Origin: Tepidamorphus sp.
GTDB lineage: Bacteria; Pseudomonadota; Alphaproteobacteria; Rhizobiales; Tepidamorphaceae
DNA: 40,344 nucleotides
Direction of reading: 5' to 3'
NCBI GenBank assembly: GCA_028280885.1
Contig: JANQKY010000054.1
Location: 1-40,344 of the forward strand
In this document: one piece after another, positions 17,031 to 24,819 of the stretch
How the letters are laid out: each line of letters opens with the position of its first letter
Position numbering within the stretch: position 1 is the stretch's first letter
Translations under genes and position numbers: made by a program
Notes under the pieces: generated by a model
Databases searched by the model: none
Told to the model about the DNA's origin: nothing
What the model saw: only the letters and a program-made list of their open reading frames with translations

Positions 17031-17369
17031 TTGGCGTACCACGTCATCGAAGACGATCCGGGCGTAGCCGACGCGCTCGTCCTGATGCTGCGCGCGTTCG
17101 GCCACGAGGCGACCGCCTTCCGTGACGCCGAATCGTTTCTCGCCGCCGCCCGGCCCGGCCCGGACGACACGCTGCTTGTCGATCTGGCGCTTCCCGGCAT
17201 GAGCGGCGCCGACCTGATCCGCAGGCTCAAGCACAGCCTGCCGTCGGCCCGCGTCGTCGTGGTGACCGGCCAGTCCCAGGCCCAGCTTGAAAAGGACATC
17301 CGCGGCCTCGGGGTCGAGCACCTGGTCCGCAAGCCTGTCGAAGCCGACGCCCTGCGCGACTTTTTATAG
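17031..17369 (+). CDS. Single-domain receiver protein, FixT-like
   Basis: A 112-residue stand-alone receiver. It keeps the acidic pair (IEDDPG), phosphoacceptor Asp (LLVDLALPG), switch Thr (VVVTG) and Lys (VRKPV), and has no output domain. The TTG start at 17031 is chosen because AGGGAGG lies five bases ahead; an earlier TTG lacks one. In Sinorhizobium and Caulobacter, FixT is a small receiver-like protein made under FixK control that inhibits FixL. Position next to fixLJ-fixK and a perfect FixK box upstream fit that role. Caulobacter FixT binds an Fe-S cluster through cysteines, whereas this protein has no cysteine at all. The FixT assignment is inference. Confidence 0.7.
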   Translation: MAYHVIEDDPGVADALVLMLRAFGHEATAFRDAESFLAAARPGPDDTLLVDLALPGMSGADLIRRLKHSLPSARVVVVTGQSQAQLEKDIRGLGVEHLVRKPVEADALRDFL

Positions 17370-17395
17370 GCCCATCCCCGCCTGCTCCTTTCGGC

Positions 17396-17417
17396 CTACG
17401 CGTTTTTCCGTACGTAG
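17396..17417. promoter_or_regulatory. Possible FixJ-type site upstream of fixK
   Basis: CTACG and CGTAG flank a 12-base spacer containing TTTTTCCGTA. The stretch TTTCCGTACGTA recalls the TTTCCCTTACGTA-like sequence recognised by FixJ before rhizobial fixK. It lies about 80 bases before the fixK start. The resemblance is from memory and partial. Confidence 0.35.
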
Positions 17418-17447
17418 CGGTCCGAATAGTCGCCCCTCCGGTGACTT

Positions 17448-17461
17448 GTTACATCTGTAAC
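17448..17461. promoter_or_regulatory. 14-bp perfect palindrome in the fixK promoter
   Basis: GTTACA-TC-TGTAAC is a perfect 6-2-6 palindrome 31 bases before the fixK ATG, in the region expected to hold the promoter or its start site. It does not match the FixK box. Its binding protein is unknown; a repressor site is one possibility. Confidence 0.45.
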
Positions 17462-17492
17462 CAGGAGAGGCGCTGGCGCCTCAGGAGGGGAG

Positions 17493-18191
17493 ATGGCAGA
17501 CATGAACACCGCAGTTGACCTATCGCTTCTGAACGATGCCGTTCCGTTTCCCGGGTGCCTGCCCAAGGCCTTCGATGGCGAGACCAGAGACGATTTCACG
17601 CGGCACAGCGTCGTTTCCCGCTACGGCCAGCACGAGACGATCTTCTTCGAGGGCGATCCGGCCGACGCGATCTGCCAGGTCGATGAGGGCGCGGTCATGC
17701 TCTACAAGCTGCTGCCCGACGGGCGCCGCCAGGTGGTCGAACTCCTGAGCCAGGGCGACGTGTTCGGCTTTGCCCGGGGCGACTATCGCGACTGCTCCGC
17801 CGAAACGCTGACGCCGGCCCGCATCCGCCTGACCGAGCGGCGCACCGCCGAACGGTCCTGCTCCTTCCAGCGCGTGCTGGCTCGCCAGGTGCTGCTGCAG
17901 CTCGAAGCCATGCATGAGCATGCCGTGCTGCTCGGCCGCAAGTCGGCGATGGAACGCGTTGCCAGCTTCCTGCTTCGCCTGGCCGGCGAGGATGTCTCCC
18001 CGGAGGAGGCCCCCGTCATCGACCTGTCGATGACGCGCCAGGAAATCGCCGATTACCTGGGGCTGACCATCGAAACCGTTTCCCGATCGTTCTCGGAACT
18101 GAAGCGGCGCGGGTTGATCGCGCTCGAAAAGCAGGACCGGGTCCGCATCGCCAATTACGACGCGGTCGAGACGCTCGCGACCGCCTGTTGA
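17493..18191 (+). CDS. fixK: FixK, Crp/Fnr-family transcriptional regulator
   Basis: A 232-residue Crp/Fnr regulator. A cyclic-nucleotide-binding-like beta barrel spans about 35-140 (FFEGDPADAICQVDEGAVMLYKLLPDGRRQV). The winged helix near 165-225 contains DLSMTRQEIADYLGLTIETVSRSFSELKRRGLI; the E-xx-SR recognition pattern is that of FNR/FixK proteins binding TTGA half-sites. It lacks the N-terminal cysteine cluster of FNR, so oxygen information must come from FixLJ. The ATG at 17493 has AGGAGG four bases ahead. Sites for such a protein occur before ccoN, the FixT-like gene, hemN (one mismatch) and the VOC gene. It ends at an intrinsic terminator. Confidence 0.93.
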   Translation: MADMNTAVDLSLLNDAVPFPGCLPKAFDGETRDDFTRHSVVSRYGQHETIFFEGDPADAICQVDEGAVMLYKLLPDGRRQVVELLSQGDVFGFARGDYRDCSAETLTPARIRLTERRTAERSCSFQRVLARQVLLQLEAMHEHAVLLGRKSAMERVASFLLRLAGEDVSPEEAPVIDLSMTRQEIADYLGLTIETVSRSFSELKRRGLIALEKQDRVRIANYDAVETLATAC

Positions 18192-18241
18192 CCGCATTCG
18201 CCGTGCCGGCCGGCACGGCGTGCACAGCCTCTTGCCAACTG

Positions 18242-18269
18242 GCCGCGTCTTAGGCGCGGCTTCTTTTTT
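18242..18269 (+). terminator. Intrinsic terminator of the fixK transcript
   Basis: GCCGCG (18242-18247) pairs with CGCGGC (18255-18260), extended inside by one wobble and one C-G pair. It is followed directly by TTCTTTTTT. It sits 50 bases after the fixK stop codon. Confidence 0.85.
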
Positions 18270-18285
18270 GCGCGGGTGAGGCACG

Positions 18286-18412
18286 GTCCACGAAGTGGAC
18301 GAAATGCGCAGCATTTCGAGTGCCGAACGCGCGAGGCCCAAAGCCGAGCGCCGGGAGGCGGTTGCGCCAGCACGGGACTGATTTCAGATGCTGAACGCGC
18401 GAGGCCCAAGCG
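18286..18412. repeat. Tandem hairpins and direct repeat between fixK and hemN
   Basis: Two perfect hairpins stand side by side: GTCCAC-GAA-GTGGAC (18286-18300) and CGAAATGC-GCA-GCATTTCG (18300-18318). The sequence GAACGCGCGAGGCCCAA, with flanking ATTTC and GAGCG, occurs at 18325-18341 and again at 18393-18409. This looks like a palindromic intergenic repeat with a partial duplication, lying between convergent genes. Confidence 0.65.
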
Positions 18413-18456
18413 GAGCGCAGGGCATCGCTTTGGCCGGCAAGACGCCGGAGTGCTAT

Positions 18457-19812
18457 CTATACAGCGACCGAATGCCGTCCGACGCCGTTCTGCAGATAGG
18501 CGTCGAAGGCTGACGCGACCAGGCGCGCGTAGCTGCGCATCGCGGGCGGGATCCGCAGGATGGCGCCATCGCGTTCGGCGAGCCCGTCGCGGATCAGCGG
18601 CGCCAGGATCGTATCGGCATCCTCGAGTGCCGCGACCGGCAGGCGGTAGCGCATGAAGATCGCCTCGGCGTCGACGGCGAAATCGCACATCAGCCGCTCG
18701 ATGATATCGGCCCGCGCCCGGTCGTCGTCGTCGAGCGCGCGGCCGCGCACCACCGGCAGCGTGCCGGCCTCGACCGCCCGGCGCCAGCCGCCGATATCGG
18801 GTGCGTTCTGGCTGTAGCCCTGCGGCATCCGGCCGATCGAGGAGGCGCCGAGCCCGATCAGCGCGTCGGCGGGATCGGTGGTGTAGCCCTGGAAATTGCG
18901 CCTGAGCGTGCCGTCGGCCGCCGCGATCGCCAGCGGATCGTCGGGCAGCGCGAAATGGTCGATGCCGATCGCCACGTAGCCGCGCGCGACCAGCCGGTCG
19001 GCCGCCGCCTCGGCCTGGCGCAGCCGTTCCATCGCGCCGGGCAGGGCGGCGCTGTCGATCAGCCGCTGGTGCTTCTTCATCCAGGGCACGTGGGCATAGC
19101 CGAACAGGGCGATCCGCGACGGCGCCATGCGCACCGCTGCGTCGACCGATCCAATCACGTCGTCGACCCCCTGATGCGGCAGGCCGTACATCAGGTCCAT
19201 GTTGATCGCGTCGATGCCGGCGGTCCGCAGGCTGTCGACGACGGAGCGCACCAGCGCCTCGTCCTGAACGCGGCCGATCGCCTGCTGGACATGCGGATTG
19301 AAATCCTGGACGCCGAGGCTCGCGCGGTTGACGCCGCAGGCGACAAGCGTCTCGACCAGGTCCCCGGTCACCGTGCGCGGATCGAGCTCGATCGCATGCT
19401 CGGCATCCGGTTCGAGATCGAACAGCGCCGTCAGCCGCTTAACGATCGCGCTGAAATCGGCGTGGTCGAGCAGGCTCGGCGTGCCGCCACCCCAATGAAT
19501 ATGGGATAGCGGCCGGCGGTCGGCGGCGCCCAGATGCTGTCCGACCAGGTCGATTTCCCGTTCCAGCGTCCGCGCATAGGCCGAGACCGGCTCGGGTCGC
19601 AGCACCGCCTTGGTGTGGCAGCCGCAATAGTGGCACATCGTCCGGCAATAAGGCACATGCAGATAGACCGACAGGCGCGCCTCGGGCGGCAGGTCGGTCA
19701 GCCATCGCGCATAGGTCCCATGCCCGACATCGCCAGAGAAATGCGGCGCGGTCGGATAGGATGTATAGCGAGGAACGCTTCTCGCTGCATAATCGAGCAG
19801 GGTCTGGTTCAT
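18457..19812 (-). CDS. hemN: Oxygen-independent coproporphyrinogen III oxidase HemN
   Basis: A 451-residue radical-SAM enzyme that decarboxylates coproporphyrinogen III to protoporphyrinogen IX without oxygen. The cluster motif is Cys56-x3-Cys60-x2-Cys63 (PYCRTMCHYCGCH), with an extra Cys65, as in true HemN. HWGGGTPSLL and GVQDFNPHVQQAIGR are further family motifs. The N-terminus RYTSYPTAPHF is the HemN substrate-binding start, and the length is right for HemN rather than the shorter HemW. It would supply heme for cbb3 oxidase under low oxygen. A one-mismatch FixK box lies just upstream. No ribosome site precedes the ATG, so the message may be almost leaderless. Confidence 0.95.
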   Translation of the reverse strand: MNQTLLDYAARSVPRYTSYPTAPHFSGDVGHGTYARWLTDLPPEARLSVYLHVPYCRTMCHYCGCHTKAVLRPEPVSAYARTLEREIDLVGQHLGAADRRPLSHIHWGGGTPSLLDHADFSAIVKRLTALFDLEPDAEHAIELDPRTVTGDLVETLVACGVNRASLGVQDFNPHVQQAIGRVQDEALVRSVVDSLRTAGIDAINMDLMYGLPHQGVDDVIGSVDAAVRMAPSRIALFGYAHVPWMKKHQRLIDSAALPGAMERLRQAEAAADRLVARGYVAIGIDHFALPDDPLAIAAADGTLRRNFQGYTTDPADALIGLGASSIGRMPQGYSQNAPDIGGWRRAVEAGTLPVVRGRALDDDDRARADIIERLMCDFAVDAEAIFMRYRLPVAALEDADTILAPLIRDGLAERDGAILRIPPAMRSYARLVASAFDAYLQNGVGRHSVAV

Positions 19813-19848
19813 GGCAGAGGATCAAAGCAGGTCCTGTCCGGTGCGTCC

Positions 19849-19862
19849 TTGATCTCGGTCAT
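19849..19862 (-). promoter_or_regulatory. Near-consensus FixK box upstream of hemN
   Basis: Read toward hemN it is ATGAC-CGAG-ATCAA, one mismatch from TTGAY-N4-RTCAA. Exactly 22 bases further toward hemN lies TTTGAT, a plausible -10. That is the class II FNR/FixK spacing. It puts the transcript start only a few bases before the hemN ATG. In the opposite direction, toward the AbrB gene, no -10 sits at that distance. Confidence 0.65.
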
Positions 19863-19920
19863 GTAGGACTGCAAGCCGCAATTCGCCCGCCCGCCGGCGG
19901 AAACAGGATAGGGAGCCCCA

Positions 19921-21009
19921 GTGCTGTCGCGCTTCATCGGTATCGCCGTTCGGGACCCCGCGCCCAGGGTCTACGTCACGCTGTTGCTCGCCGGCGTCGG
20001 CGCGTTGGCCTTCGATTTGCTGTCGATCCCGGTCGCCTGGCTGTCCGGCAGCATGATCGCGGTGGCGATCGCCGCCCTGGCCGGCGTCCCCGTCACCGTT
20101 CCGAACCTGCTGCGCACCCTCATCTTCTTCGTGCTCGGCATCAATATCGGCGCCGCCGTCACGCCGGAAACCGTCCAGGGCCTCGCGACCTGGCCCATGT
20201 CGATCCTCATCCTGCTGGTCTGCGTGCCGATCGTCTCGCTCGCCTGCGCCCTGCCGCTCATCTTCTGGCGCGGCTGGAAGCGCGACGATGCACTGATGGC
20301 GAGCGTTCCCGGCGCCCTGTCGCTGATTCTGGCGCTGGCCGATTCGACCGAGGCCGACGTGCCGCGCATCGCCATCGTGCAGGCGGTCCGGGTCGCCGTG
20401 CTGACCGCGATCATCCCGCCGCTGATCGCGGTGACCGCCACCTCGGAGTTCGAGATCGGCCTGCCCGACCTGCCGCTCGCCGGTCTCACCGAGCTTGCGG
20501 TGCTGATCGCCGGCGGTGTGATCGGGTCGCTGGCCTTCCGGCTGATCCGCTTTCCCGCCCCGACACTGATCGGCCCGCTTATCGTCAGCGCCGTCCTGCA
20601 CGCAACGGACCTGGTGTCCGGCACCATGCCGAGCGCCATCCTGGTCGCGGCCTTCGTCGCCCTTGGCGCGTCGGTCGGCGCGCGCTTTGCCGGTCTCGGC
20701 CTGCGCACGCTCAGGCGCACCCTGGCCGACGCGCTGATGACGCTGACGATCGGCTTTGCGATCTCGGTCGCCTTCGCGATCCTGGTGACGCGATGGCTCG
20801 GCTTCCCGTTCTCGCAGACCCTGATGGCCTTTTCGCCGGGCGCCTTCGAGGTGATGGTGGTGATGGCCTTCGTGATGGGCGTCGACGCGGCCTATGTCGG
20901 CGCCCATCACACGATCCGGTTCTTCGCGCTGGCGCTGCTGGCACCGGTGCTGTTCCGACGCCAGCGAAACGCCAAGCGATCAGACGAGACCGATACGACT
21001 ATCCCTTGA
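19921..21009 (+). CDS. AbrB-family membrane protein (putative transporter)
   Basis: A 362-residue membrane protein with about ten hydrophobic segments in two similar halves. Each half has the AbrB/PF05145 pattern: SIPVAWLSGSMIAVAIAALAG in the first, and FPAPTLIGPLIVSAVLHATDL in the second. Glycine-rich stretches such as GINIGAAVTP and PGAFEVMVVMAF are typical. The family is named from E. coli AbrB and was once called putative ammonia monooxygenase; its transported substrate is not established. The start is GTG at 19921 with GGGAG about eight bases ahead. It is divergent from hemN, and its 3' end overlaps the convergent aldolase gene by 11 bases. Confidence 0.82.
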   Translation: MLSRFIGIAVRDPAPRVYVTLLLAGVGALAFDLLSIPVAWLSGSMIAVAIAALAGVPVTVPNLLRTLIFFVLGINIGAAVTPETVQGLATWPMSILILLVCVPIVSLACALPLIFWRGWKRDDALMASVPGALSLILALADSTEADVPRIAIVQAVRVAVLTAIIPPLIAVTATSEFEIGLPDLPLAGLTELAVLIAGGVIGSLAFRLIRFPAPTLIGPLIVSAVLHATDLVSGTMPSAILVAAFVALGASVGARFAGLGLRTLRRTLADALMTLTIGFAISVAFAILVTRWLGFPFSQTLMAFSPGAFEVMVVMAFVMGVDAAYVGAHHTIRFFALALLAPVLFRRQRNAKRSDETDTTIP

Positions 21010-21763
21010 AGCGGGCCGCGAGGGCATCGGCGCCCTTGGCCAGGACCCCGGTGTCGATGCCGACGGCGACGAAGGTATAGCCCCAGTCGATATAGCGTTC
21101 GGCATCGTCGGGATCGGCGGCGAGGATGCCGGCCGGCTTGCCGGCCGCCTTCAGCCTGTCGGCGGCATGCCGGATCGCCGCCTGCACCTCGGGATTGGAC
21201 CGGTCGCCGATATGGCCGAGCGAGGCGGCGAGATCGGAGGGACCGATGAACACCCCGTCGATCCCCTCGACGGCGGCGATCTCGTCGATCCTCGCAAGCG
21301 ATTCGCCCGTCTCGATCTGGACGAGCACGCAGATCTCGCTGTCGGCGGATTTCAGATAGTTCCGGACGCGGCCATAGCGGCTCGAGCGGGCGCTGCCGGC
21401 GGTGCCGCGGATGCCGTTCGGCGGATAGCGGCTGGCCGCGACCGCCTGGGCGGCCTCTTCCGGGGTCTGCACGAAGGGAAGCAGGATCGACTGGGCGCCG
21501 GCATCGAGCACCCGCTTGATCATCACCGTGTCGTTCCAGGGCGGACGGACGATCGGCGTCGCGGTGCCGGTCGCCGAGGCCTGCAACTGGGCGACAAGGT
21601 CGCCAAGGTCCACCGGCGTGTGCTCCATGTCGAACAGGAGCCAGTCGAAGCCGGAATCGGCCACGATCTCCGCGCCGATATTGCTGCCGAGGCTGCACCA
21701 GAACCCGATCTGGCGGGTGCCGGCGGCGATTGCGTGTTTGAAGCTGTTGCGATTGAGGTCCAC
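20999..21763 (-). CDS. HpcH/HpaI-family 2-oxo acid aldolase
   Basis: A 254-residue class II aldolase of the HpcH/HpaI group. GFWCSLGSNIGAEIVADSGFDWLLFDMEH is the N-terminal signature, carrying the conserved Asp and Glu-His pair. VQIETGES holds a metal-binding Glu, and GVFIGPSDLAASLGH holds the metal-binding Asp. Such enzymes cleave 2-oxo-3-deoxy or 4-hydroxy-2-oxo acids to pyruvate plus an aldehyde. Substrate is not readable. GTG at 21763 is used because AAGGA lies eight bases ahead and similarity begins there. A TGTATACA-centred palindrome about 180 bases upstream suggests a GntR-type repressor. Confidence 0.88.
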   Translation of the reverse strand: MDLNRNSFKHAIAAGTRQIGFWCSLGSNIGAEIVADSGFDWLLFDMEHTPVDLGDLVAQLQASATGTATPIVRPPWNDTVMIKRVLDAGAQSILLPFVQTPEEAAQAVAASRYPPNGIRGTAGSARSSRYGRVRNYLKSADSEICVLVQIETGESLARIDEIAAVEGIDGVFIGPSDLAASLGHIGDRSNPEVQAAIRHAADRLKAAGKPAGILAADPDDAERYIDWGYTFVAVGIDTGVLAKGADALAARFKG

Positions 21764-21942
21764 GGTCGATCCTTTTCGTGATTTGGAAAGCAAGGACTGG
21801 AAGAACGGGCGCGGCCCGCCGCGGGGAGCGAAAGGGGCCGCAGCGGATGGAGCCGAAGCGGATGAAGCCGAAGTGCGGGGAAGCAGCCGGCACCGGTACC
21901 GCTCGTCGATACTTGCTTTGTTAATTAAGACAGAATCCGCTC

Positions 21943-21954
21943 CCTGTATACAGG
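21943..21954. promoter_or_regulatory. CCTGTATACAGG palindrome, possible GntR-type operator
   Basis: A perfect 12-bp palindrome centred on TGTATACA. FCD-subfamily GntR repressors such as VanR bind sites of the type ATTGTATACAAT, so this is a plausible operator for the HpcH/HpaI aldolase gene. No GntR gene is in the window. Confidence 0.45.
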
Positions 21955-22001
21955 CAGCGATGCAAATGCGCACCAGTCGGCCCGCCCTTTCGGTGTAGAG
22001 T

Positions 22002-22023
22002 GTTGTCGCGATGCCGCGACAAC
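22002..22023. repeat. 9-bp perfect hairpin upstream of ccoN
   Basis: GTTGTCGCG, loop ATGC, CGCGACAAC. It lies about 115 bases upstream of the FixK box and has no T tract. It could be the terminator-like end of nothing visible, or a binding site for a second regulator. Confidence 0.45.
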
Positions 22024-22139
22024 CGGCTGCGCGACCGTGCGACGCAGCGAGATCGCGCCGGACACGCAGTAGGTTGCCGCGGATTCGTGCAACACTCAGG
22101 CTGCCGGGCCGGCGACATATTCGCCGATGGGCCAAGGCG

Positions 22140-22153
22140 TTGACTCAGGTCAA
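22140..22153 (+). promoter_or_regulatory. FixK box and promoter of ccoNOQP
   Basis: TTGACTCAGGTCAA matches TTGAY-N4-RTCAA perfectly. Exactly 22 bases downstream lies TTGTTT (22176-22181), a usable -10 for an activator overlapping the -35 position (class II). The transcript would start near 22188, giving a leader of about 65 bases before the ccoN ATG. Confidence 0.92.
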
Positions 22154-22253
22154 TGCGGTTCAGGCCGCCACGGCGTTGTTTCGACGCGGATCTTCGCGCC
22201 CTTCCGTGCGCGCAAGGCCCTCACCCCCGAGACGGATTCGGAACGGACCCGAC

Positions 22254-23909
22254 ATGGCAACATCACATCAGGCAAAATCGTTTACGGCGAGCGAAGGCGG
22301 TGTCATCGCCCTGCTCCTCGTCTGCGTCCTCTTCAGCCTGCTCATCGCGGCCAAGACCCACGACCCGACCATGGCGTTCCACGCCTGGCTCGGCCTCGCT
22401 GCGGCCGGTATCGGCGCTTTCGCGGTGTTCAACGGCTATTTCAAGCGCACGCACAACGTCCCCGAAGAGATCGACGGCAAGCCCAACTATCAGATGGGTC
22501 CCGTCAAGCTGGCCACCGTGGCATCGGTGTTCTGGGGGGTTGCGGGGTTCCTGGTCGGGCTCATCATCGCCCTGCAGCTTGCCTGGCCGTCGCTCAATCT
22601 CGACCTGCCATGGACGAGCTTCGGGCGGCTGCGGCCGCTGCACACCTCGGCGGTGATCTTCGCCTTCGGCGGCAATGTCCTGCTGGCCTCGTCCTTCTAT
22701 GTCGTCCAGCGCACCTGCCGGGCGCGCGCGGCCGGCGGCCTGTGGCCGTGGTTCGTCGTATGGGGCTACAACTTCTTCATCGTGATCGCCGGCACCGGCT
22801 ACATCCTCGGCATCACCCAGTCGAAGGAATATGCCGAGCCGGAATGGTATGCCGACCTGTGGCTGACCGTCGTCTGGGTCATCTACCTGCTGGTCTTCCT
22901 CGCCACGCTGTGGAAGCGCAAGGAACCGCATATCTACGTGGCGAACTGGTTCTATCTCGCCTTCATCGTCACGATCGCGATGCTGCACCTGGTCAACAAC
23001 GCCACGGTGCCGGTGTCGCTGACCGAGCCGAAATCCTACATCGTCTGGTCGGGCGTCCAGGACGCCATGACGCAATGGTGGTACGGCCATAACGCGGTCG
23101 GCTTCTTCCTGACCGCCGGCTTCCTGGCGATCATGTATTATTTCGTGCCGAAGCGGGCCGAGCGGCCGGTCTATTCCTACCGCCTGTCGATCGTCCATTT
23201 CTGGTCGCTGATCTTCCTGTACATCTGGGCCGGCCCCCATCACCTGCATTACACGTCGACGCCGCAATGGGCGCAGACGCTCGGCATGACCTTCTCGATC
23301 ATGCTGTGGATGCCGAGCTGGGGCGGCATGATCAACGGCCTGATGACGCTGTCTGGGGCCTGGGACAAGCTCAGGACCGATCCCGTCCTGCGCATGCTGG
23401 TCGTCTCGGTCGCCTTCTACGGCATGTCGACCTTCGAGGGCCCGCTGATGTCGATCAGGGCGGTCAACTCGCTCAGCCACTATACCGACTGGACCATCGG
23501 CCACGTGCATTCCGGCGCGCTCGGCTGGGTCGGCTTCGTCTCCTTCGGTGCCATCTACTGCCTGGTGCCGTGGCTGTGGAACAAGAAGCAGCTCTACTCG
23601 CTGAAGCTCGTCAACTGGCACTTCTGGATCGCCACGATCGGCATCGTCCTCTACATCACGTCGATGTGGGTCTCCGGCATCATGCAGGGCCTGATGTGGC
23701 GCGCCTACACGAGCCTGGGCTTCCTCGAATACTCGTTCATCGAGACCGTCGAGGCGATGCATCCCTTCTACATCATCCGCGCCATCGGCGGCCTGCTCTT
23801 CGTGATCGGCGCGCTGATCATGGTCTACAACCTGTGGATGACCGTCCGCCACGGCGAATACGCCGAGGAAGAGGTCGGCCATCCCACCGCCGTGCAGCCG
23901 GCCGAGTGA
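22254..23909 (+). CDS. ccoN: cbb3-type cytochrome c oxidase subunit I, CcoN
   Basis: A 551-residue catalytic subunit with about 12-14 membrane spans. It holds heme b, heme b3 and CuB and reduces oxygen to water at high affinity. Visible ligand segments are [14 protein letters not shown] (low-spin heme His), [16 protein letters not shown] (CuB His, with [16 protein letters not shown] nearby), [12 protein letters not shown] (the His pair) and [13 protein letters not shown]. The family-typical [21 protein letters not shown] is present. The ATG at 22254 starts the conserved sequence; the open frame extends upstream through the FixK promoter. It is first in ccoNOQP, 13 bases before ccoO. Confidence 0.97.
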   Translation: MATSHQAKSFTASEGGVIALLLVCVLFSLLIAAKTHDPTMAFHAWLGLAAAGIGAFAVFNGYFKRTHNVPEEIDGKPNYQMGPVKLATVASVFWGVAGFLVGLIIALQLAWPSLNLDLPWTSFGRLRPLHTSAVIFAFGGNVLLASSFYVVQRTCRARAAGGLWPWFVVWGYNFFIVIAGTGYILGITQSKEYAEPEWYADLWLTVVWVIYLLVFLATLWKRKEPHIYVANWFYLAFIVTIAMLHLVNNATVPVSLTEPKSYIVWSGVQDAMTQWWYGHNAVGFFLTAGFLAIMYYFVPKRAERPVYSYRLSIVHFWSLIFLYIWAGPHHLHYTSTPQWAQTLGMTFSIMLWMPSWGGMINGLMTLSGAWDKLRTDPVLRMLVVSVAFYGMSTFEGPLMSIRAVNSLSHYTDWTIGHVHSGALGWVGFVSFGAIYCLVPWLWNKKQLYSLKLVNWHFWIATIGIVLYITSMWVSGIMQGLMWRAYTSLGFLEYSFIETVEAMHPFYIIRAIGGLLFVIGALIMVYNLWMTVRHGEYAEEEVGHPTAVQPAE

Positions 23910-23922
23910 GGAGGATCAGACA

Positions 23923-24663
23923 ATGTCGCTCATGAACAGACACGCGATCTTCGAAAAGAACTCGATCCTCCTGACCGTCGGTATCCTGATCGTCGTGGCG
24001 ATCGGCGGCCTGATCGAACTGGTGCCGAACTTCTACCTGAAGTCGACCATCGAGGAGGTCGAGGGTATGCGGCCCTATACGCCGCTCGAACTGGCCGGAC
24101 GCAACGTCTATATCCGCGAGGGCTGCTACAACTGCCACTCGCAGCAGATCCGGACGTTGCGCGACGAGGTCGAGCGCTACGGCCATTACAGCCTGGCCGC
24201 GGAATCGATGTACGACCACCCCTTCCAGTGGGGCTCGAAGCGGACGGGGCCCGACCTCGCCCGTGTCGGCGGCAAGTATTCGGATCAGTGGCATCATGAT
24301 CATCTGGTCGACCCGCGCTCGGTGTCGCCGGCCTCGATCATGCCGAGCTATCCCTGGCTTGCCGACTACGAGGTCGATCCGCGCTTCATCGAGACGGATC
24401 TCGCCGTCAACGCGCTCATCGGGGTGCCCTATTCCGAGGAGATGATCGAGAACGCGGTCGCCGACTTGCGCGCCCAGGCCAATCCGGACGACGACAATGT
24501 CGACGCCTTCCTGGAGCGCTATCCCGGCGCGCAGGTGCGCTCCTTCGACGGCGATCCCCGCAAGCTGACCGAGATGGACGCGGTGATCGCCTATCTGCAG
24601 ATGCTCGGTACCCTGGTCGACTTCTCGCTCTACGACGACCAGGCCGACGTGAACCTGAGGTGA
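23923..24663 (+). CDS. ccoO: cbb3-type oxidase subunit II, CcoO (monoheme cytochrome c)
   Basis: A 246-residue membrane-anchored cytochrome c. An N-terminal span (about 13-33, [20 protein letters not shown]) anchors it. The single heme c site is Cys68-x2-Cys71-His72 ([10 protein letters not shown]), with an axial Met probably in IMPSYPWL. The typical motif [33 protein letters not shown] follows. It passes electrons from CcoP toward CcoN. GGAGGA lies ahead of the ATG. It is six bases from ccoQ. Confidence 0.97.
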   Translation: MSLMNRHAIFEKNSILLTVGILIVVAIGGLIELVPNFYLKSTIEEVEGMRPYTPLELAGRNVYIREGCYNCHSQQIRTLRDEVERYGHYSLAAESMYDHPFQWGSKRTGPDLARVGGKYSDQWHHDHLVDPRSVSPASIMPSYPWLADYEVDPRFIETDLAVNALIGVPYSEEMIENAVADLRAQANPDDDNVDAFLERYPGAQVRSFDGDPRKLTEMDAVIAYLQMLGTLVDFSLYDDQADVNLR

Positions 24664-24669
24664 GCGGAC

Positions 24670-24816
24670 ATGTACGAACGCCTTGCCGAATTCGCCCAGA
24701 CCTGGGGTCTCGTCTACTTCGTGATCCTGTTCGCAATCGTGCTCGCCTACGCGCTTTGGCCAAAGAACAAGAAGCGCTTCGACGACGCCTCCAAGATTCC
24801 GCTTCGCGAGGATTGA
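24670..24816 (+). CDS. ccoQ: cbb3-type oxidase subunit IV, CcoQ
   Basis: A 48-residue protein, easily missed because of its size. It starts MYERLAEFAQTWGLVYFVIL, has one membrane span (about residues 12-30) and then a basic stretch KNKKRFDDASKIPL. This is the standard CcoQ layout: a small single-span subunit that stabilises the oxidase complex, particularly CcoP. It lies six bases after ccoO and three bases before ccoP. Confidence 0.93.
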   Translation: MYERLAEFAQTWGLVYFVILFAIVLAYALWPKNKKRFDDASKIPLRED

Positions 24817-24819
24817 ACC

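Larger units (their letters stand above)
21764..22253. other. Divergent control region between the aldolase and ccoN
   Basis: A 490-base region without a convincing gene. It holds a 12-bp palindrome (21943-21954), a 9-bp hairpin (22002-22023) and a perfect FixK box (22140-22153) before ccoN. The part from about 21900 to 21970 is less GC-rich, including TTAATTAA, and is probably the aldolase promoter. Confidence 0.55.

Noticed and set aside
17493..18191. Fnr (oxygen-sensing Fe-S regulator) instead of FixK
   Set aside because: The N-terminal cysteine cluster needed for the Fe-S centre is missing, and the gene stands beside fixLJ.
22263..23882. 539-codon open frame antisense to ccoN, and similar long antisense frames at 25751-27907, 23818-25899, 28715-30148, 1328-3046 and 11675-13270
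   Set aside because: They lie opposite well-supported genes, have low-complexity Arg/Asp/Gly/His-rich translations and no family motifs. Such frames are expected in GC-rich DNA.
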